Below are positions 17,540 to 26,629 of a stretch of 64,000 nt of DNA, one piece after another (within the stretch, counting starts at the first letter, position 1; each line of letters opens with the position of its first letter). The notes beneath the pieces were generated by a model. The model did no database searches. It was not told the DNA's origin and worked only from the letters and a program-made list of their open reading frames with translations. The stretch comes from Dawidia cretensis (lineage in GTDB: Bacteria; Bacteroidota; Bacteroidia; Cytophagales; Cyclobacteriaceae): positions 1 to 64,000 of the forward strand of contig NZ_JAHESE010000020.1 in NCBI RefSeq assembly GCF_018598175.1. Reading direction: 5' to 3'. The position numbers were made by a program, and so were the translations under genes.

Positions 17540-19105
17540 TTAAAATATACTCTTACGACGCGACCGCGACGTACGGGGAGCCGACCCGAACAGCATGCCG
17601 AAGATACCGCGCACCACCTCGCGACCTACTTGTTTGGCCACGGGCGATGAAATCACTTCTTCAAACGTTGATTTCTCGCGTCGCGGTGATGTTGTGCGGC
17701 GTACCGGTGCCTCGGCGCGCCCGGCAGCTTTCTTTTCTTCGGCTTCTTCCTGCAACTCCTGCATGCGCTCGTTCAGCATCTCGAATGCACTCTGTGGGTC
17801 GACGGAGTCTTTATACTTTTTATACAGATCAGACCGGGTCAGCACCTGATCGTATTCATCTGTCGCCAGCGGACCCATGAACGATGCCGGCGGTGACAAG
17901 TGTGCCACGACAGTCTCTGTTGGTATACCTTTTTCGTTCAGCACGGTAATGAAAGCCTGGCCAATGCCCAACTGCGTGAACTGTTGTTCCATATCGTAGA
18001 AAGCCGATTTTGGAAAGGTCTTGATCGTTTCCCGCAAGGCCTTGGCATCGTTGGGAGTAAAGGCGCGGATCACGTGCTGTATGCGGTTGCCAAGCTGCGC
18101 CAGTACGGACGGTGGTATATCTTGTGTCACCTGCGTGCAGAAGAACACACCAACCCCTTTGGAACGAATGAGGCGGATGATCTGGTCGATCTGATCCAGG
18201 AATACTTTAGGAGCGTCTTTAAACAGCAAATGCGCTTCGTCGAGGAAAAACACCAGCTTGGGCTTGTCGAGGTCGCCGGCCTCGGGCATGCGCTGGTATA
18301 TTTCTACCAGCAACGCCAGCAGGAAGGTAGAGAATATAGCAGGCTGATGTTGTACGTCCGATACGTTCAGTAAGCTAATAACGCCGCGACCGTCTATCTT
18401 TTCGAAAAGGTCCTCGATATCGAACGACGTTTCACCAAAGAGCTGATCAATGCCTTGCTGCTCGAGCGCAACAATCTTGCGCAAGATGGTGCTCGCGGTA
18501 GCCGAAGAGATCTTGCCGTAGTCGCTTTTGATTTCCGCTGCGCCGGGACCTTCCGTCAGGTAATTGAGTACCTTCTTTAGGTCTTTGAAATCGACGATGG
18601 GCAATGATTTATCATCGGCATATTTAAAGAGGATGTTCAATACACCCGACTGTGTTTCGTTCAGCTCGAGGATCTTGCTGAGCAAGGCCGGGCCGAACTC
18701 CGTCACCGTGGCACGCATCTGCGCGCCAAGCTTGCCGCTAAGCGAGTATATTTCTACGGGGAAACCTGTGGGTGTATAGTGAATGCCGATGGCCTGTGTG
18801 CGCTCGGTGATCTTATCGTTTACGACGCCTTCCCTGGCCATGCCGGAAAGATCGCCTTTCATGTCGGGCATAAACACTGACACCCCGGCGGCGGAGAGCT
18901 GTTCGGCCATGAGCTGGAGCGTGCGGGTTTTACCAGAGCCAGTAGCACCTGTTACCAGGCCGTGACGGTTCATCATACGCAACGGCAGGTTTACTTTGGC
19001 GGCTGCAACGATCTCGCTTTGATAGACACCGGCGCCGAGGCAAATAGAGGGCAGATTGGTGGCGTACGCTTTGGTGATGGCTTCAATAAATTTCTCCTGA
19101 GACAT
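17540..19105 (-). CDS. HerA/DUF853-type ATPase (YjgR-like)
   Basis: The ATG at 19105 (MSQEKFIEAI) is preferred over the earlier in-frame start at 19150. The product is about 521 residues. It has a P-loop in GATGSGKTRTLQ (about residues 50-61), PDMKGDLSG after it, Walker B LVFFLDEAHLLF, and FTPNDAKALRETI. This is the DUF853 / helicase HerA-like family, hexameric P-loop ATPases of unknown target, related to FtsK and HerA. The C terminus is basic (RRTTSPRREKSTF and SRRKSIF) and may contact nucleic acid. It precedes the small acidic protein gene at 17058. Confidence 0.9.
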   Translation of the reverse strand: MSQEKFIEAITKAYATNLPSICLGAGVYQSEIVAAAKVNLPLRMMNRHGLVTGATGSGKTRTLQLMAEQLSAAGVSVFMPDMKGDLSGMAREGVVNDKITERTQAIGIHYTPTGFPVEIYSLSGKLGAQMRATVTEFGPALLSKILELNETQSGVLNILFKYADDKSLPIVDFKDLKKVLNYLTEGPGAAEIKSDYGKISSATASTILRKIVALEQQGIDQLFGETSFDIEDLFEKIDGRGVISLLNVSDVQHQPAIFSTFLLALLVEIYQRMPEAGDLDKPKLVFFLDEAHLLFKDAPKVFLDQIDQIIRLIRSKGVGVFFCTQVTQDIPPSVLAQLGNRIQHVIRAFTPNDAKALRETIKTFPKSAFYDMEQQFTQLGIGQAFITVLNEKGIPTETVVAHLSPPASFMGPLATDEYDQVLTRSDLYKKYKDSVDPQSAFEMLNERMQELQEEAEEKKAAGRAEAPVRRTTSPRREKSTFEEVISSPVAKQVGREVVRGIFGMLFGSAPRTSRSRRKSIF

Positions 19106-19204
19106 GGGAACGACAAGTTTTACGCAATTTAAAACTATCGGATCAGGCAAAAAGAAAAAGGCCCGGAGTTTTCAGGCCTTTCCCATGGTTATGAAGGGGA
19201 TATG

Positions 19205-20143
19205 CTATTTGGGATCCATGTAGTTCTGGAACGTGTAGGCAAACCCGAAGTTGAACAGCTGACTGACTTGAGCGCCGCTATCCTGGTCGAAGTCATAGAG
19301 CAGAATGCCGCCCAAGCCCACCGTAATAAAGCGATTCACTTTGGCGTTGAACATAAGGTCAAGGCGGTGGTCAATGGTCTTCATTTTAAGGGTCTCGTAG
19401 TTAGCAAACATGAGGTAACGCCATTTGAAGTTGATGTTGGTGGCAATTTCTTTGTCAAACTCGGCCTGCAGTTGGAACGCCAGCCATTCAAAGCGTGTGG
19501 TCTCTCCTACTTCGACACCATAGGGCGCCACGGAGTCTACCGCAACAAATCGGCCGTCATTGTGTCGCACGATGGTAACACGGGGCGCAAAAGGCGAAAT
19601 GCGCACTTTGAAGTAAGGGGCGGGATGATATTCAACACCCCAGGCCGAGGTGGCGAACGCCGGGGCAAGGAAGTCGGAAATAAGGGATGCCTGCTCGAGT
19701 CCGGCCGCATCTTTGTCGTATTTATAGCCGGGAGCGAATTGCGACTGGAAGTTGAGGGAGGTGAAGACGTCCCAGTTTTTGCTGATACTATAGCCGTACT
19801 TGGTATCGACGAAGATGCGGTCCACGGTCTTACGATAGCCCTGGCCGGCGTTTTTAACGAAGCCGTGGAGCAGGTCGATCTCGTTGTCCCACGTGCTCCG
19901 GCCGTTTTTGTACCCGGCCTTATAGTTGAATGCGGCGTTTAACCCGATGGAGTTTACGCCGCCGGCTTTCCAGTTGGACGAGAAGGAGGCCTGATTTACG
20001 TTCGCGTTGAAGATAAGCTTCTTTTTCCAGGGCGAGAGGCTGTCAGGCTTTACGATCTGACCGACTACCGGCCCGGACAAAAGGAAACAAAAAATGGCAA
20101 GGGTTAGGGATAGGGATAGGCGTGCAACATCGTCCTTTTTCAT
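19205..20143 (-). CDS. DUF3078 exported beta-barrel-like protein
   Basis: The ATG at 20143 (MKKDDVARLSL) gives a protein of about 312 residues with a signal peptide ending PVVGQ. The family signature is seen in WKKKLIFNANVNQASFSSNWKAGG near the mature N terminus, then alternating aromatic strands (FNYKAGYKNGRSTWDNEID, YGYSISKNWDVFTSLNFQS). The C terminus ends in a strand with FAYTFQNYM. This is a DUF3078 protein, a Bacteroidota family thought to sit in the outer membrane. Its role is unknown. It lies after the response regulator gene on the same strand with a 51-base gap. Confidence 0.85.
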   Translation of the reverse strand: MKKDDVARLSLSLTLAIFCFLLSGPVVGQIVKPDSLSPWKKKLIFNANVNQASFSSNWKAGGVNSIGLNAAFNYKAGYKNGRSTWDNEIDLLHGFVKNAGQGYRKTVDRIFVDTKYGYSISKNWDVFTSLNFQSQFAPGYKYDKDAAGLEQASLISDFLAPAFATSAWGVEYHPAPYFKVRISPFAPRVTIVRHNDGRFVAVDSVAPYGVEVGETTRFEWLAFQLQAEFDKEIATNINFKWRYLMFANYETLKMKTIDHRLDLMFNAKVNRFITVGLGGILLYDFDQDSGAQVSQLFNFGFAYTFQNYMDPK

Positions 20144-20194
20144 ACTGCATGGGTTTTGATCGAAAAATATCAATTAAAACCGTACCAGGAAAAC

Positions 20195-20608
20195 TCAGAT
20201 GTTGTTTAGTTTGATCTCGTCCAGCGCGACCTCTGTCAGCGGTTTGGTGATAAACTTGATGACGTGATTGTTGTTTACGATCTTGTCAATGTCACGCTTG
20301 TTGTCAGAGCTCGACAGGATGATAACCTTGCACTTGTTGCGTACCAGCTCGTTGAATTTTTCGAACTCGTACAGGAATACAAAGCCATCTACGATCGGCA
20401 TGTTGATGTCGAGAAAGATCAGGCTGGGCAGGTTATCGGGAACGTTTTGATTTTCACGCAAGTAGTCTAATGCTGCCTTTCCGGATCCTTTCACTTCAAC
20501 ACGCTTGGCAAACTTGGTGATCTCAATGATACGCTTGCTGATAAAGTTATCAGTGTCGTTATCATCCACAAGCATTACCAGGTCTATGGCTTTAATATCT
20601 GTTTGCAT
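20195..20608 (-). CDS. Single-domain response regulator (CheY-like)
   Basis: A 137-residue receiver domain alone. The ATG at 20608 (MQTDIKAIDLV) is used; a TTG lies one codon before. VMLVDDNDTDNF supplies the acidic pocket, LIFLDINMPIVDG has the phospho-acceptor Asp, IILSSSDNKRD the switch Ser/Thr and FITKPLT the Lys. There is no output domain, so it acts by protein contact, typically on a histidine kinase or phosphorelay. No kinase is adjacent. A -7 box TATTTTTG lies upstream at 20665-20658. Confidence 0.92.
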   Translation of the reverse strand: MQTDIKAIDLVMLVDDNDTDNFISKRIIEITKFAKRVEVKGSGKAALDYLRENQNVPDNLPSLIFLDINMPIVDGFVFLYEFEKFNELVRNKCKVIILSSSDNKRDIDKIVNNNHVIKFITKPLTEVALDEIKLNNI

Positions 20609-20750
20609 CAATGGTCAGGTAAATCTGTCTACACATCCTTTAATATAACACGAATCACAAAAATATCCTTTTTTGCAATATTTGAGAACCCGCGACACAA
20701 TTTCCAGAAAAGACGTAATAAATAGCGGCAAAAAGTTAAAAAAAGGTTTA

Positions 20751-22688
20751 TCATTTTTGCTGTATTCTTAGCTTCTCTCCCACCGAAAGGGAAAAGTCTT
20801 TCTTGTTATTCCACTCCGTCAGCTCCTTAATGGTCACGCCATACTTACGGGCTATCCCATATAAAGTATCGGTTGCTTTTACCTCATGGATCACCTCTGT
20901 CACCGGCTTATTGGTTGTTTCAACACGCTCCGGTGTGGCCGGTGCAGGTGTATTTTCAACCGCGGGCGCCGTCTCTTTGAGGCGTAGTACCATACCAGGC
21001 TTGATGCTTTCCTGTAAGTTAAGGTTATTAAGGTTCACCAGGTCCATCACACCCAAGTTGTATTGACGCGCAATGGCATACAAGGTCTCTTTGGGTTGTA
21101 CTGTGTGTGTATCGGGCACAGTTATCACCACTATCGGTTCGGTCACAACCGGTTTCAATGCCGTGCTATCAACCGGTGCCGATACTTCTACACGATCAGG
21201 CAATAAGATCCTGGCTGAATCGATGGCTTCTACAGCCGTTTCAACTGTATCCGCAAGCGTTTCCGACACGCTGTCTGCCGGCGGCACGGTGGTTACTGTT
21301 GCCGGTGTAGGCGTTGTTACAACCGTTACAGGGGTGGTGGTGGTTACGACCGGCATCTGTGTTTTGCCTTCGTTGGGATCTACACCCCATGCAAATGTTT
21401 GCGATTTATCTATTTCAATAGGCCTTGTATCAGCCGGCGTCTTATCGGCGTCTTTAGGCTTGCGCGCCGATAGCCACAGGGTCATGCCGGGCTTGATGTC
21501 GCGGTCGGACTCGATGCGATTATAGCGTTTGAGCTTCTTTACCTGCACACCGTACTGCTGGCTGACACTCCACAGGTTATCACCGGCCGCCACCGTATGA
21601 TACGCCTTGTCCGCACGGGCGCGTTTCTTACCCAGCAGGTATGTCTGACCGACCGTGAGCGCGCCCGGGTTTTCCAGGTCGTTCCATTTCACAAACGAAC
21701 CTACCGCTACGCCTGCACGCGCGGCCAGTTGGACCGCGCCTTCACCTTGCCGGGCCTCGATAACAGGGATGCCATTGACCTTCCGGCGGCTCTCTTTTTG
21801 AGCAGAAACCGATGTACTGTTTTTGGCTGTCTCACCAGCTTTTGAGGCAATGGTATTATTGGGTAACCGGATTTCTCCGGTATTTCCCTTCACCGGAATG
21901 ACGATGACGTAGGTGCGATCGCTCGGAATGTCGCCAGATTTCGTCCACTTATTATATAGTTTCAGTTCTTCCTCGTCGATCGATACTTCCCTCGCAAAGT
22001 CGCTCAACGACTTTTTGTTCTGGCTCTCGTAGGTCATGGCTTTGATCTGTCCATCGCCTTTGACCATATCTTCGAAGGCTACTTTGTGGGCCAGGTATTT
22101 CTTGACATACCAATACGTCTTGCTGGTGATCTCCATACTCCGGGCTCCGGGCTGGCTATCTTTCTCGCTGCGCATCACCGCGCCGGCACCCATTTGGTAT
22201 GCTTGCAGCGCATATATCCAATTATTGAAATAAACGTTGTTCTTTTTGAAGTAGCGCGCAGCGGCACGACTGGACGAGGCAATGTTCATGCGTTCATCGA
22301 TCTGCTTGTCTACACGTAATCCCATCTCCATAGCGGTAAAATCCTTGAACTGCCAGAAACCAACGGCATTGGATACCGACACGGCATCTGCGATCAGTGC
22401 GCTCTCTTGCAACGCCAGGTATTTGAAATCGTCGGGGACATTTTCTTCGGCAAAAATCTTCTCGATAATCGGGAAGTATGTCTTAGCACGTTCTACCTTG
22501 ATGTTGTGATGCCGGGGCGATTGAGTGAGCGCATCTACATCTTTTTGTATTTCACGGCGGGCATCGTCGCGAATGGTCAGCGTGATGCCGGCGAACGCCA
22601 TCTTGTGCGGGACCTGCGGTGTCGGTGTCGTCTGCGCCGCTACGGTATACGATACCGCAAAAAATAGCGCGAAGAGTAATCGCATCAT
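20751..22688 (-). CDS. mltD: LysM lytic transglycosylase (MltD-like)
   Basis: A 645-residue exported murein hydrolase. The start at 22688 (MMRLLFALFFAVSYTVAAQ) gives a signal peptide. The SLT domain (about residues 60-220) has the catalytic Glu in YLALQESALI, then SNAVGFWQF and LQAYQMGAGAV. LysM modules follow: a degenerate one near VQLAARAGVAVGSFVKWND and three good ones beginning HTVAAGDNLWSV, HTVQPKETLYAI and HEVKATDTLYGI, the last at the C terminus. They are joined by Pro/Thr/Val-rich linkers. It cleaves peptidoglycan by forming 1,6-anhydromuramyl ends during wall growth. Its 5' leader overlaps the end of the upstream methyltransferase gene. Confidence 0.92.
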   Translation of the reverse strand: MMRLLFALFFAVSYTVAAQTTPTPQVPHKMAFAGITLTIRDDARREIQKDVDALTQSPRHHNIKVERAKTYFPIIEKIFAEENVPDDFKYLALQESALIADAVSVSNAVGFWQFKDFTAMEMGLRVDKQIDERMNIASSSRAAARYFKKNNVYFNNWIYALQAYQMGAGAVMRSEKDSQPGARSMEITSKTYWYVKKYLAHKVAFEDMVKGDGQIKAMTYESQNKKSLSDFAREVSIDEEELKLYNKWTKSGDIPSDRTYVIVIPVKGNTGEIRLPNNTIASKAGETAKNSTSVSAQKESRRKVNGIPVIEARQGEGAVQLAARAGVAVGSFVKWNDLENPGALTVGQTYLLGKKRARADKAYHTVAAGDNLWSVSQQYGVQVKKLKRYNRIESDRDIKPGMTLWLSARKPKDADKTPADTRPIEIDKSQTFAWGVDPNEGKTQMPVVTTTTPVTVVTTPTPATVTTVPPADSVSETLADTVETAVEAIDSARILLPDRVEVSAPVDSTALKPVVTEPIVVITVPDTHTVQPKETLYAIARQYNLGVMDLVNLNNLNLQESIKPGMVLRLKETAPAVENTPAPATPERVETTNKPVTEVIHEVKATDTLYGIARKYGVTIKELTEWNNKKDFSLSVGEKLRIQQK

Positions 22689-22711
22689 AGTCAAGAAGAG
22701 ATTAAAAAGTT

Positions 22712-23353
22712 TTACAAAGATACTTTTCTCAACAACATAATACCATCCCGAACCGGAAGAAGTACGTTCTCTACCCGTGGATCGGCGTGAATCTTTCGAT
22801 TAAACTCCTGTATGGCGCGGGTATCCTTGTCCGTTTTTTCATCCAGCACCTTGCCATCGCGGAGTACATTGTCGGCCAGAATAAACCCACCCGGGCGTAC
22901 CTTGTCGATTACCAGGTCATAGTACTTGCTGTAACGCTCTTTGTCAGCATCGATAAACACCAGGTCGAAGACTTCCTCTATACCGGGAATGAGCGTGCCG
23001 GCATCGCCGATCCTGTAGTCAATGGCTTCTTGTAAGCCTGCCTCGGCGATGTATTTACGTACGCGGCCCTCCAGCTCTTCGTTGATGTCTAGCGTAATGA
23101 GCTTGCCCTGGGGCGCAAGGCCTTCTGCCAGGCATAGCGCCGAGTAGCCTGTATAGGTTCCGATCTCGAGTATGCGCTTGGGATGGATCATGGCGCTGAT
23201 CATCGCCAGCAGGCGTCCCTGCAAGTGGCCGGACAACATGCGGGGCATCATCACCTGCGCATGGGTGTCGCGGTTGATGCGACTCAACAACGGGCTTTCT
23301 TCGTTGGTGTGTTGCTCGGCGTACCGCTGGATGGCTTCGTTCAGAATGTTCAT
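22712..23353 (-). CDS. SAM-dependent O-methyltransferase (caffeoyl-CoA OMT-like)
   Basis: A 213-residue cytosolic enzyme of the AdoMet-dependent class I O-methyltransferase family related to catechol and caffeoyl-CoA methyltransferases. Motif I is ILEIGTYTGYSAL (about 60-72), the metal-binding Asp lies in LVFIDADKERYSKYYD, and ILADNVLRDGKV gives the second metal Asp-Asn pair. The substrate is probably a small hydroxylated aromatic or a related compound. It ends 24 bases before the start of the lytic transglycosylase gene. The M16 peptidase gene lies upstream only 25 bases away. Confidence 0.9.
   Translation of the reverse strand: MNILNEAIQRYAEQHTNEESPLLSRINRDTHAQVMMPRMLSGHLQGRLLAMISAMIHPKRILEIGTYTGYSALCLAEGLAPQGKLITLDINEELEGRVRKYIAEAGLQEAIDYRIGDAGTLIPGIEEVFDLVFIDADKERYSKYYDLVIDKVRPGGFILADNVLRDGKVLDEKTDKDTRAIQEFNRKIHADPRVENVLLPVRDGIMLLRKVSL
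22715..22722 (-). promoter_or_regulatory. Likely -7 element of the lytic transglycosylase gene
   Basis: The minus strand reads TATCTTTG at 22722-22715, an exact TAnnTTTG match 26 bases before the ATG at 22688. It overlaps the last codons of the upstream methyltransferase gene. No convincing -33 element was found at the usual distance. Confidence 0.4.
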
Positions 23354-23378
23354 GTGTCTGGCTTTTCGTGGCGGCGGC

Positions 23379-24611
23379 TTATGCGGGAAGCATTGTCAGG
23401 TAGCTGAGCCGCTTCTCGTTAAATATATGCTGCGCTACCTCCTGCAGTTTTAACGACGTGGTGCGGTCGATCATATCAAACACCTCTTCTAATTTGGGCA
23501 CGCGGTTGTAGAGCAGTATGCTGCGGCCCATCATCAGCATGAGGTTGAGGTTGTTCTCTTCCGACATGGCCAGCTGGCCTTTGATCTGTTCCTTCGCAAC
23601 GGCCAGCTGTGTCTTCGACAGCGGCTTTTCACGGAATTTCTCCAGTTCTTTTTTTACTAACGATATACACCTGTCCAGCTGTCGGGGCTCGGTGCCAAAA
23701 AAGATGGCAAACATGCCAGTGTCAGAGTATGCTGTGTAGTGCGCGTCGACGCCATATACCAGGCCGTAGCGCTCGCGCAGCGACAGGTTTAGACGCGAGT
23801 TCATGCCGGGGCCACCGAGAATGTTCACCAGCACGTAAAGCGGTATGCGGTTATCGTGATGAATAGGATACGCATCACTGCCGATGGCACACTTTGCTTG
23901 CTTTACGATGCGCCGCAGTTCCTGCTGTGCAGGCTTGTAACCCGTAAACTTCTTACGACGGCCGTTACCTCCCGCTACTTTAAACCCTGCGATATATTTG
24001 TGCGCCAGACGCTCGGCCTCCTCCAACGTGATGTTACCCACACACGAGAACACCACACGCTTGGTATGTAAGTGCTGGCGGAAAAACGACACAAAGTCTT
24101 TTTTACGGAAGTTGCGAATGGTCTCTTCGCGGCCCAGAATGTTCATGCCCATCGGGTGATTCTTATAGATCACTGCCTCGAATTCATCTTGCAAGGAGTC
24201 TTCGGGGCTGTCGTGATACATGGACATCTCTTCAAGAATAACACCTTTCTCTTTTTCAAGCTCCTTCTCGGGAAAGACTGATCGGAAGGCGATGTCGCTG
24301 AGCACATCTACGGCACGCTCAAAATACTCGCGGCGCGCAGAGGCATAGAAGGCAATTTTCTCTTTGTCAGTGTAGGCATTGAGCTCGCCGCCGACGGCGT
24401 CGAGGCTGGTGATGATGTCGAGGGTGTTTCGCTTCTTGGTGCCTTTAAAGGCCATATGTTCCCAGAAGTGTGCGATGCCCTGGTTGTCTATGTTTTCGTC
24501 GCGGCTTCCAATGTCCAGGATCAGTCCGCAATGAACGATGGCTGTCGACACGATCTGCTGGTGTACTACGCGGATTCCGTTCGACAGGGTAAATACGTTG
24601 CAATCTCTCAT
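23379..24611 (-). CDS. M16 family zinc metallopeptidase
   Basis: The ATG at 24611 (MRDCNVFTLSNGIRVVHQQ) is chosen. The frame reaches back to 24773 but only through low-quality sequence. The product is 410 residues. The inverted zinc motif is HFWEHMAFKGT (about residues 44-54), with the distal Glu ligand in LQDEFEAVIYKNH. The second inactive half follows (about 210-400, with NILGGPGMNSRLNLSLRERYGL). These enzymes cleave peptides inside a clam-shell chamber, as in mitochondrial processing peptidase or PqqL. No signal peptide is seen, so it is cytoplasmic or exported by another route. Confidence 0.93.
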   Translation of the reverse strand: MRDCNVFTLSNGIRVVHQQIVSTAIVHCGLILDIGSRDENIDNQGIAHFWEHMAFKGTKKRNTLDIITSLDAVGGELNAYTDKEKIAFYASARREYFERAVDVLSDIAFRSVFPEKELEKEKGVILEEMSMYHDSPEDSLQDEFEAVIYKNHPMGMNILGREETIRNFRKKDFVSFFRQHLHTKRVVFSCVGNITLEEAERLAHKYIAGFKVAGGNGRRKKFTGYKPAQQELRRIVKQAKCAIGSDAYPIHHDNRIPLYVLVNILGGPGMNSRLNLSLRERYGLVYGVDAHYTAYSDTGMFAIFFGTEPRQLDRCISLVKKELEKFREKPLSKTQLAVAKEQIKGQLAMSEENNLNLMLMMGRSILLYNRVPKLEEVFDMIDRTTSLKLQEVAQHIFNEKRLSYLTMLPA

Positions 24612-24795
24612 AATGCTATTCGGTGCGAATTTAATCGTTTTATGCAGCCTTCCACAGAAATGGCCGCAATGGGTTATAACCCGTCCCAGGCGCGGACAGT
24701 TCCGCCCGGCTGCGGGCGACGCTGGGGCACTACTACCCCGTTTTCGCCCTGATTTGAGGGAAATTACTGGCATACCCTTTGAATCCCTGGCTGTT

Positions 24796-25050
24796 ATGGA
24801 AACCTATAAAGTAAAGACCTGCTTTACCATTACGTTTACGGACGAGCAGTACACCCGCGCCAAATATTATGTGGATGACATGAAACGCCATCCCAACCGC
24901 ATGTTCTGGCGCGGCAAAGAGGGTAAGAGCGACGACGAATTGATTATCGAGCAGATCGCCCATCGCATCCTGTCGGGCTTTTACCACGACGACCCCATGG
25001 CGGCCGCCAGGCACATTATGCGTATGGACAGCTCTGTACAGCTGAAATAG
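24796..25050 (+). CDS. Small unknown protein, 84 residues
   Basis: The ATG at 24796 (METYKVKTCFTITF) begins a compact hydrophilic protein with no signal peptide. YTRAKYYVDDMKRHPNRMFW and SDDELIIEQIAHRILSGFYHDDPM suggest two helices. The upstream open frame back to 24538 lies over the antisense start of the M16 gene and is not counted. It converges with the phosphorylase gene, with only 4 bases between the stops. No family is recognised. Confidence 0.7.
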   Translation: METYKVKTCFTITFTDEQYTRAKYYVDDMKRHPNRMFWRGKEGKSDDELIIEQIAHRILSGFYHDDPMAAARHIMRMDSSVQLK

Positions 25051-25054
25051 CCTG

Positions 25055-25918
25055 TCAGAGGCTGTCTAGCACCTTTTTGATAAGGGGGTCAATGACCTTG
25101 TTGGGGTCTTTGGCGAATTTGTTTTTGACACGGTTTGCGATGATGGCGTTTACGCTCAGGGCCTCGTGCCCAAGCAACCGGGCCATGGCATAGTAGCCGG
25201 CTGTCTCCATTTCAAAGTTGGTGAGCCAAAAGTCACTGGCCTTGTGGTGGTAGTAATACAAGTCCTCCAGCAGACGCGGGTATTTAATGGGCGCACGTAA
25301 AATACGCCCCTGAGGCGCGTAAAAGCCAGGGGTTGTTACCGTATTGCCGATGATCATGTCGCCCCCAAACTGTTGCTGTAGCGTTTCTGAACCCCGCACG
25401 ACGTACGGCTGGAACGGCAGGCCTATCTTTTCCTGAATGTCGCGGGCATAAGCCTGCTCCTGCTCGTCCATGGTGAGGTTATAAAAATGCATGAGGCTGT
25501 CGAAGCCTACAGCATACCCGGTCACCAGGTGTGAGCCCACAGGAATATCTTCTTGTAGTGCCCCCGAGGTGCCGATGCGAATGATGCGCAGTTTTTTTCG
25601 CCGGCTTTTGGGCTCGCGCGTTTTGAGGTCGATGTTGACGAGCGCGTCGAGCTCCGTGAATAATATCTCGATGTTGTCGGTGCCCATGCCGGTGCTAATG
25701 ACCGTCACTTTTTTTCCCTTATAGGTGCCGACGTGCGTGATGAACTCGCGTTTGTTCATTTCGAATTCCACCTCGTCGAAATGTTCACTGACACGGTATA
25801 CGCGGCCGGGATCTCCTACCGTAATGATGGTTTCGGACAGGTGTTTAGGCAGCAGGTTAAGATGGTATACACTGCCGTCGTCATTAAGAATCAAATCGGT
25901 CTCTGAAATCCTGGCCAT
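25055..25918 (-). CDS. Nucleoside phosphorylase (uridine phosphorylase-like)
   Basis: A 287-residue enzyme of the NP-I family. IITVGDPGRVYRVSEHF carries the phosphate-binding loop, VISTGMGTDNIEI and IGTSGALQEDIPVGS are core motifs, and the nucleoside-binding Glu-Met-Glu lies in FEMETAGYYAMA. It cleaves ribonucleosides to base and ribose-1-phosphate for salvage. The pattern is closest to uridine phosphorylase, but purine nucleosides are not excluded. It is cytoplasmic and 17 bases upstream of its start codon lies the end of the acyltransferase gene. Confidence 0.92.
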   Translation of the reverse strand: MARISETDLILNDDGSVYHLNLLPKHLSETIITVGDPGRVYRVSEHFDEVEFEMNKREFITHVGTYKGKKVTVISTGMGTDNIEILFTELDALVNIDLKTREPKSRRKKLRIIRIGTSGALQEDIPVGSHLVTGYAVGFDSLMHFYNLTMDEQEQAYARDIQEKIGLPFQPYVVRGSETLQQQFGGDMIIGNTVTTPGFYAPQGRILRAPIKYPRLLEDLYYYHHKASDFWLTNFEMETAGYYAMARLLGHEALSVNAIIANRVKNKFAKDPNKVIDPLIKKVLDSL

Positions 25919-25935
25919 ACCTACACGTGCTAGCG

Positions 25936-26574
25936 TCAGCCTCCTATTTTTTGCGCGGGGTTTCCAAATACAGTTTCGCCTGCTTTTACAGGCGCTACCA
26001 CCACCGAGCCGGCGCCTACACGCGCGCCTTTGCCAATAGTGACACCTCCTGCGACGGTTACACCCGCGCCAATGAAGGCTTCTTCCTCTACCTCAGTGCC
26101 AGCACCCAATACGGTACCTGCTCCTATCTGTACGAAGTCACCCACCTTTACCTCAGGGCCAATAATGGAGCCCGCGTGTATAAGGCAGTGGTTGCCGATG
26201 CTGCTGCCCGCACCAATCTTCGCGCCCTGATCAATGAAGTTACCGTGGCCCATGTCAGCGGAGGTTGCGATGATGCTTGTATTGTGTATACCGTTGACAG
26301 GCTGTACGTGGCGTACGTCTTGCAACATCTTGACGACGTTCTTACGCAGCTTGTTGTCGTCGAGCGCGACAAAAGCCTCACACTTTTTGCCAATAAGTTT
26401 CAAATACCCGTCATCGTCGGTAGCGCCCAGTACAGTGACGTTGTCAATCTCGGTGTTGTGTAATTTCTTATTGTCGTCCAGGAAACAATACACGACATTT
26501 CCATTCCCATCAAATATCTCGCGGGCGGCACGCCCCAGCTGTGTTGCACCAAAAATAATAACCGGATTTTCCAT
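25936..26574 (-). CDS. PglD/NeuD-type sugar O- or N-acyltransferase
   Basis: The ATG at 26574 (MENPVIIFGATQLGRAARE) gives a 212-residue protein. An N-terminal Rossmann-like domain (about 1-80) is followed by left-handed beta-helix hexapeptide repeats (ADMGHGNFIDQGAKIGAGS, IGNHCLIHAGSIIGPEVKVG, FIGAGVTVAGGVTIGKGARV). This is the LbH_AT_putative group with PglD/NeuD, which acetylate nucleotide-sugar amines in surface polysaccharide or glycoprotein synthesis. No other polysaccharide gene is adjacent, except perhaps the polytopic membrane protein upstream (26630). Confidence 0.85.
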   Translation of the reverse strand: MENPVIIFGATQLGRAAREIFDGNGNVVYCFLDDNKKLHNTEIDNVTVLGATDDDGYLKLIGKKCEAFVALDDNKLRKNVVKMLQDVRHVQPVNGIHNTSIIATSADMGHGNFIDQGAKIGAGSSIGNHCLIHAGSIIGPEVKVGDFVQIGAGTVLGAGTEVEEEAFIGAGVTVAGGVTIGKGARVGAGSVVVAPVKAGETVFGNPAQKIGG

Positions 26575-26595
26575 AATAAATAGCAGATCAGATGG

Positions 26596-26626
26596 CAAAG
26601 GTAGGCGGATCGGTATACTTACCAAA
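26596..26626 (-). promoter_or_regulatory. Promoter of the NeuD-like gene
   Basis: On the minus strand, TTTG (26626-26623) is followed after exactly 19 bases by TACCTTTG (26603-26596), which fits the Bacteroidota sigma-ABfr consensus TTTG-N19-TAnnTTTG. The leader to the ATG at 26574 would be about 15-20 bases. It extends up to the stop of the upstream gene. Confidence 0.6.
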
Positions 26627-26629
26627 CGG

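Noticed and set aside
24538-24795. N-terminal extension of the small protein at 24796
   Set aside because: The extension is antisense to the start of the M16 peptidase gene and looks random; the start METYK gives a compact protein.
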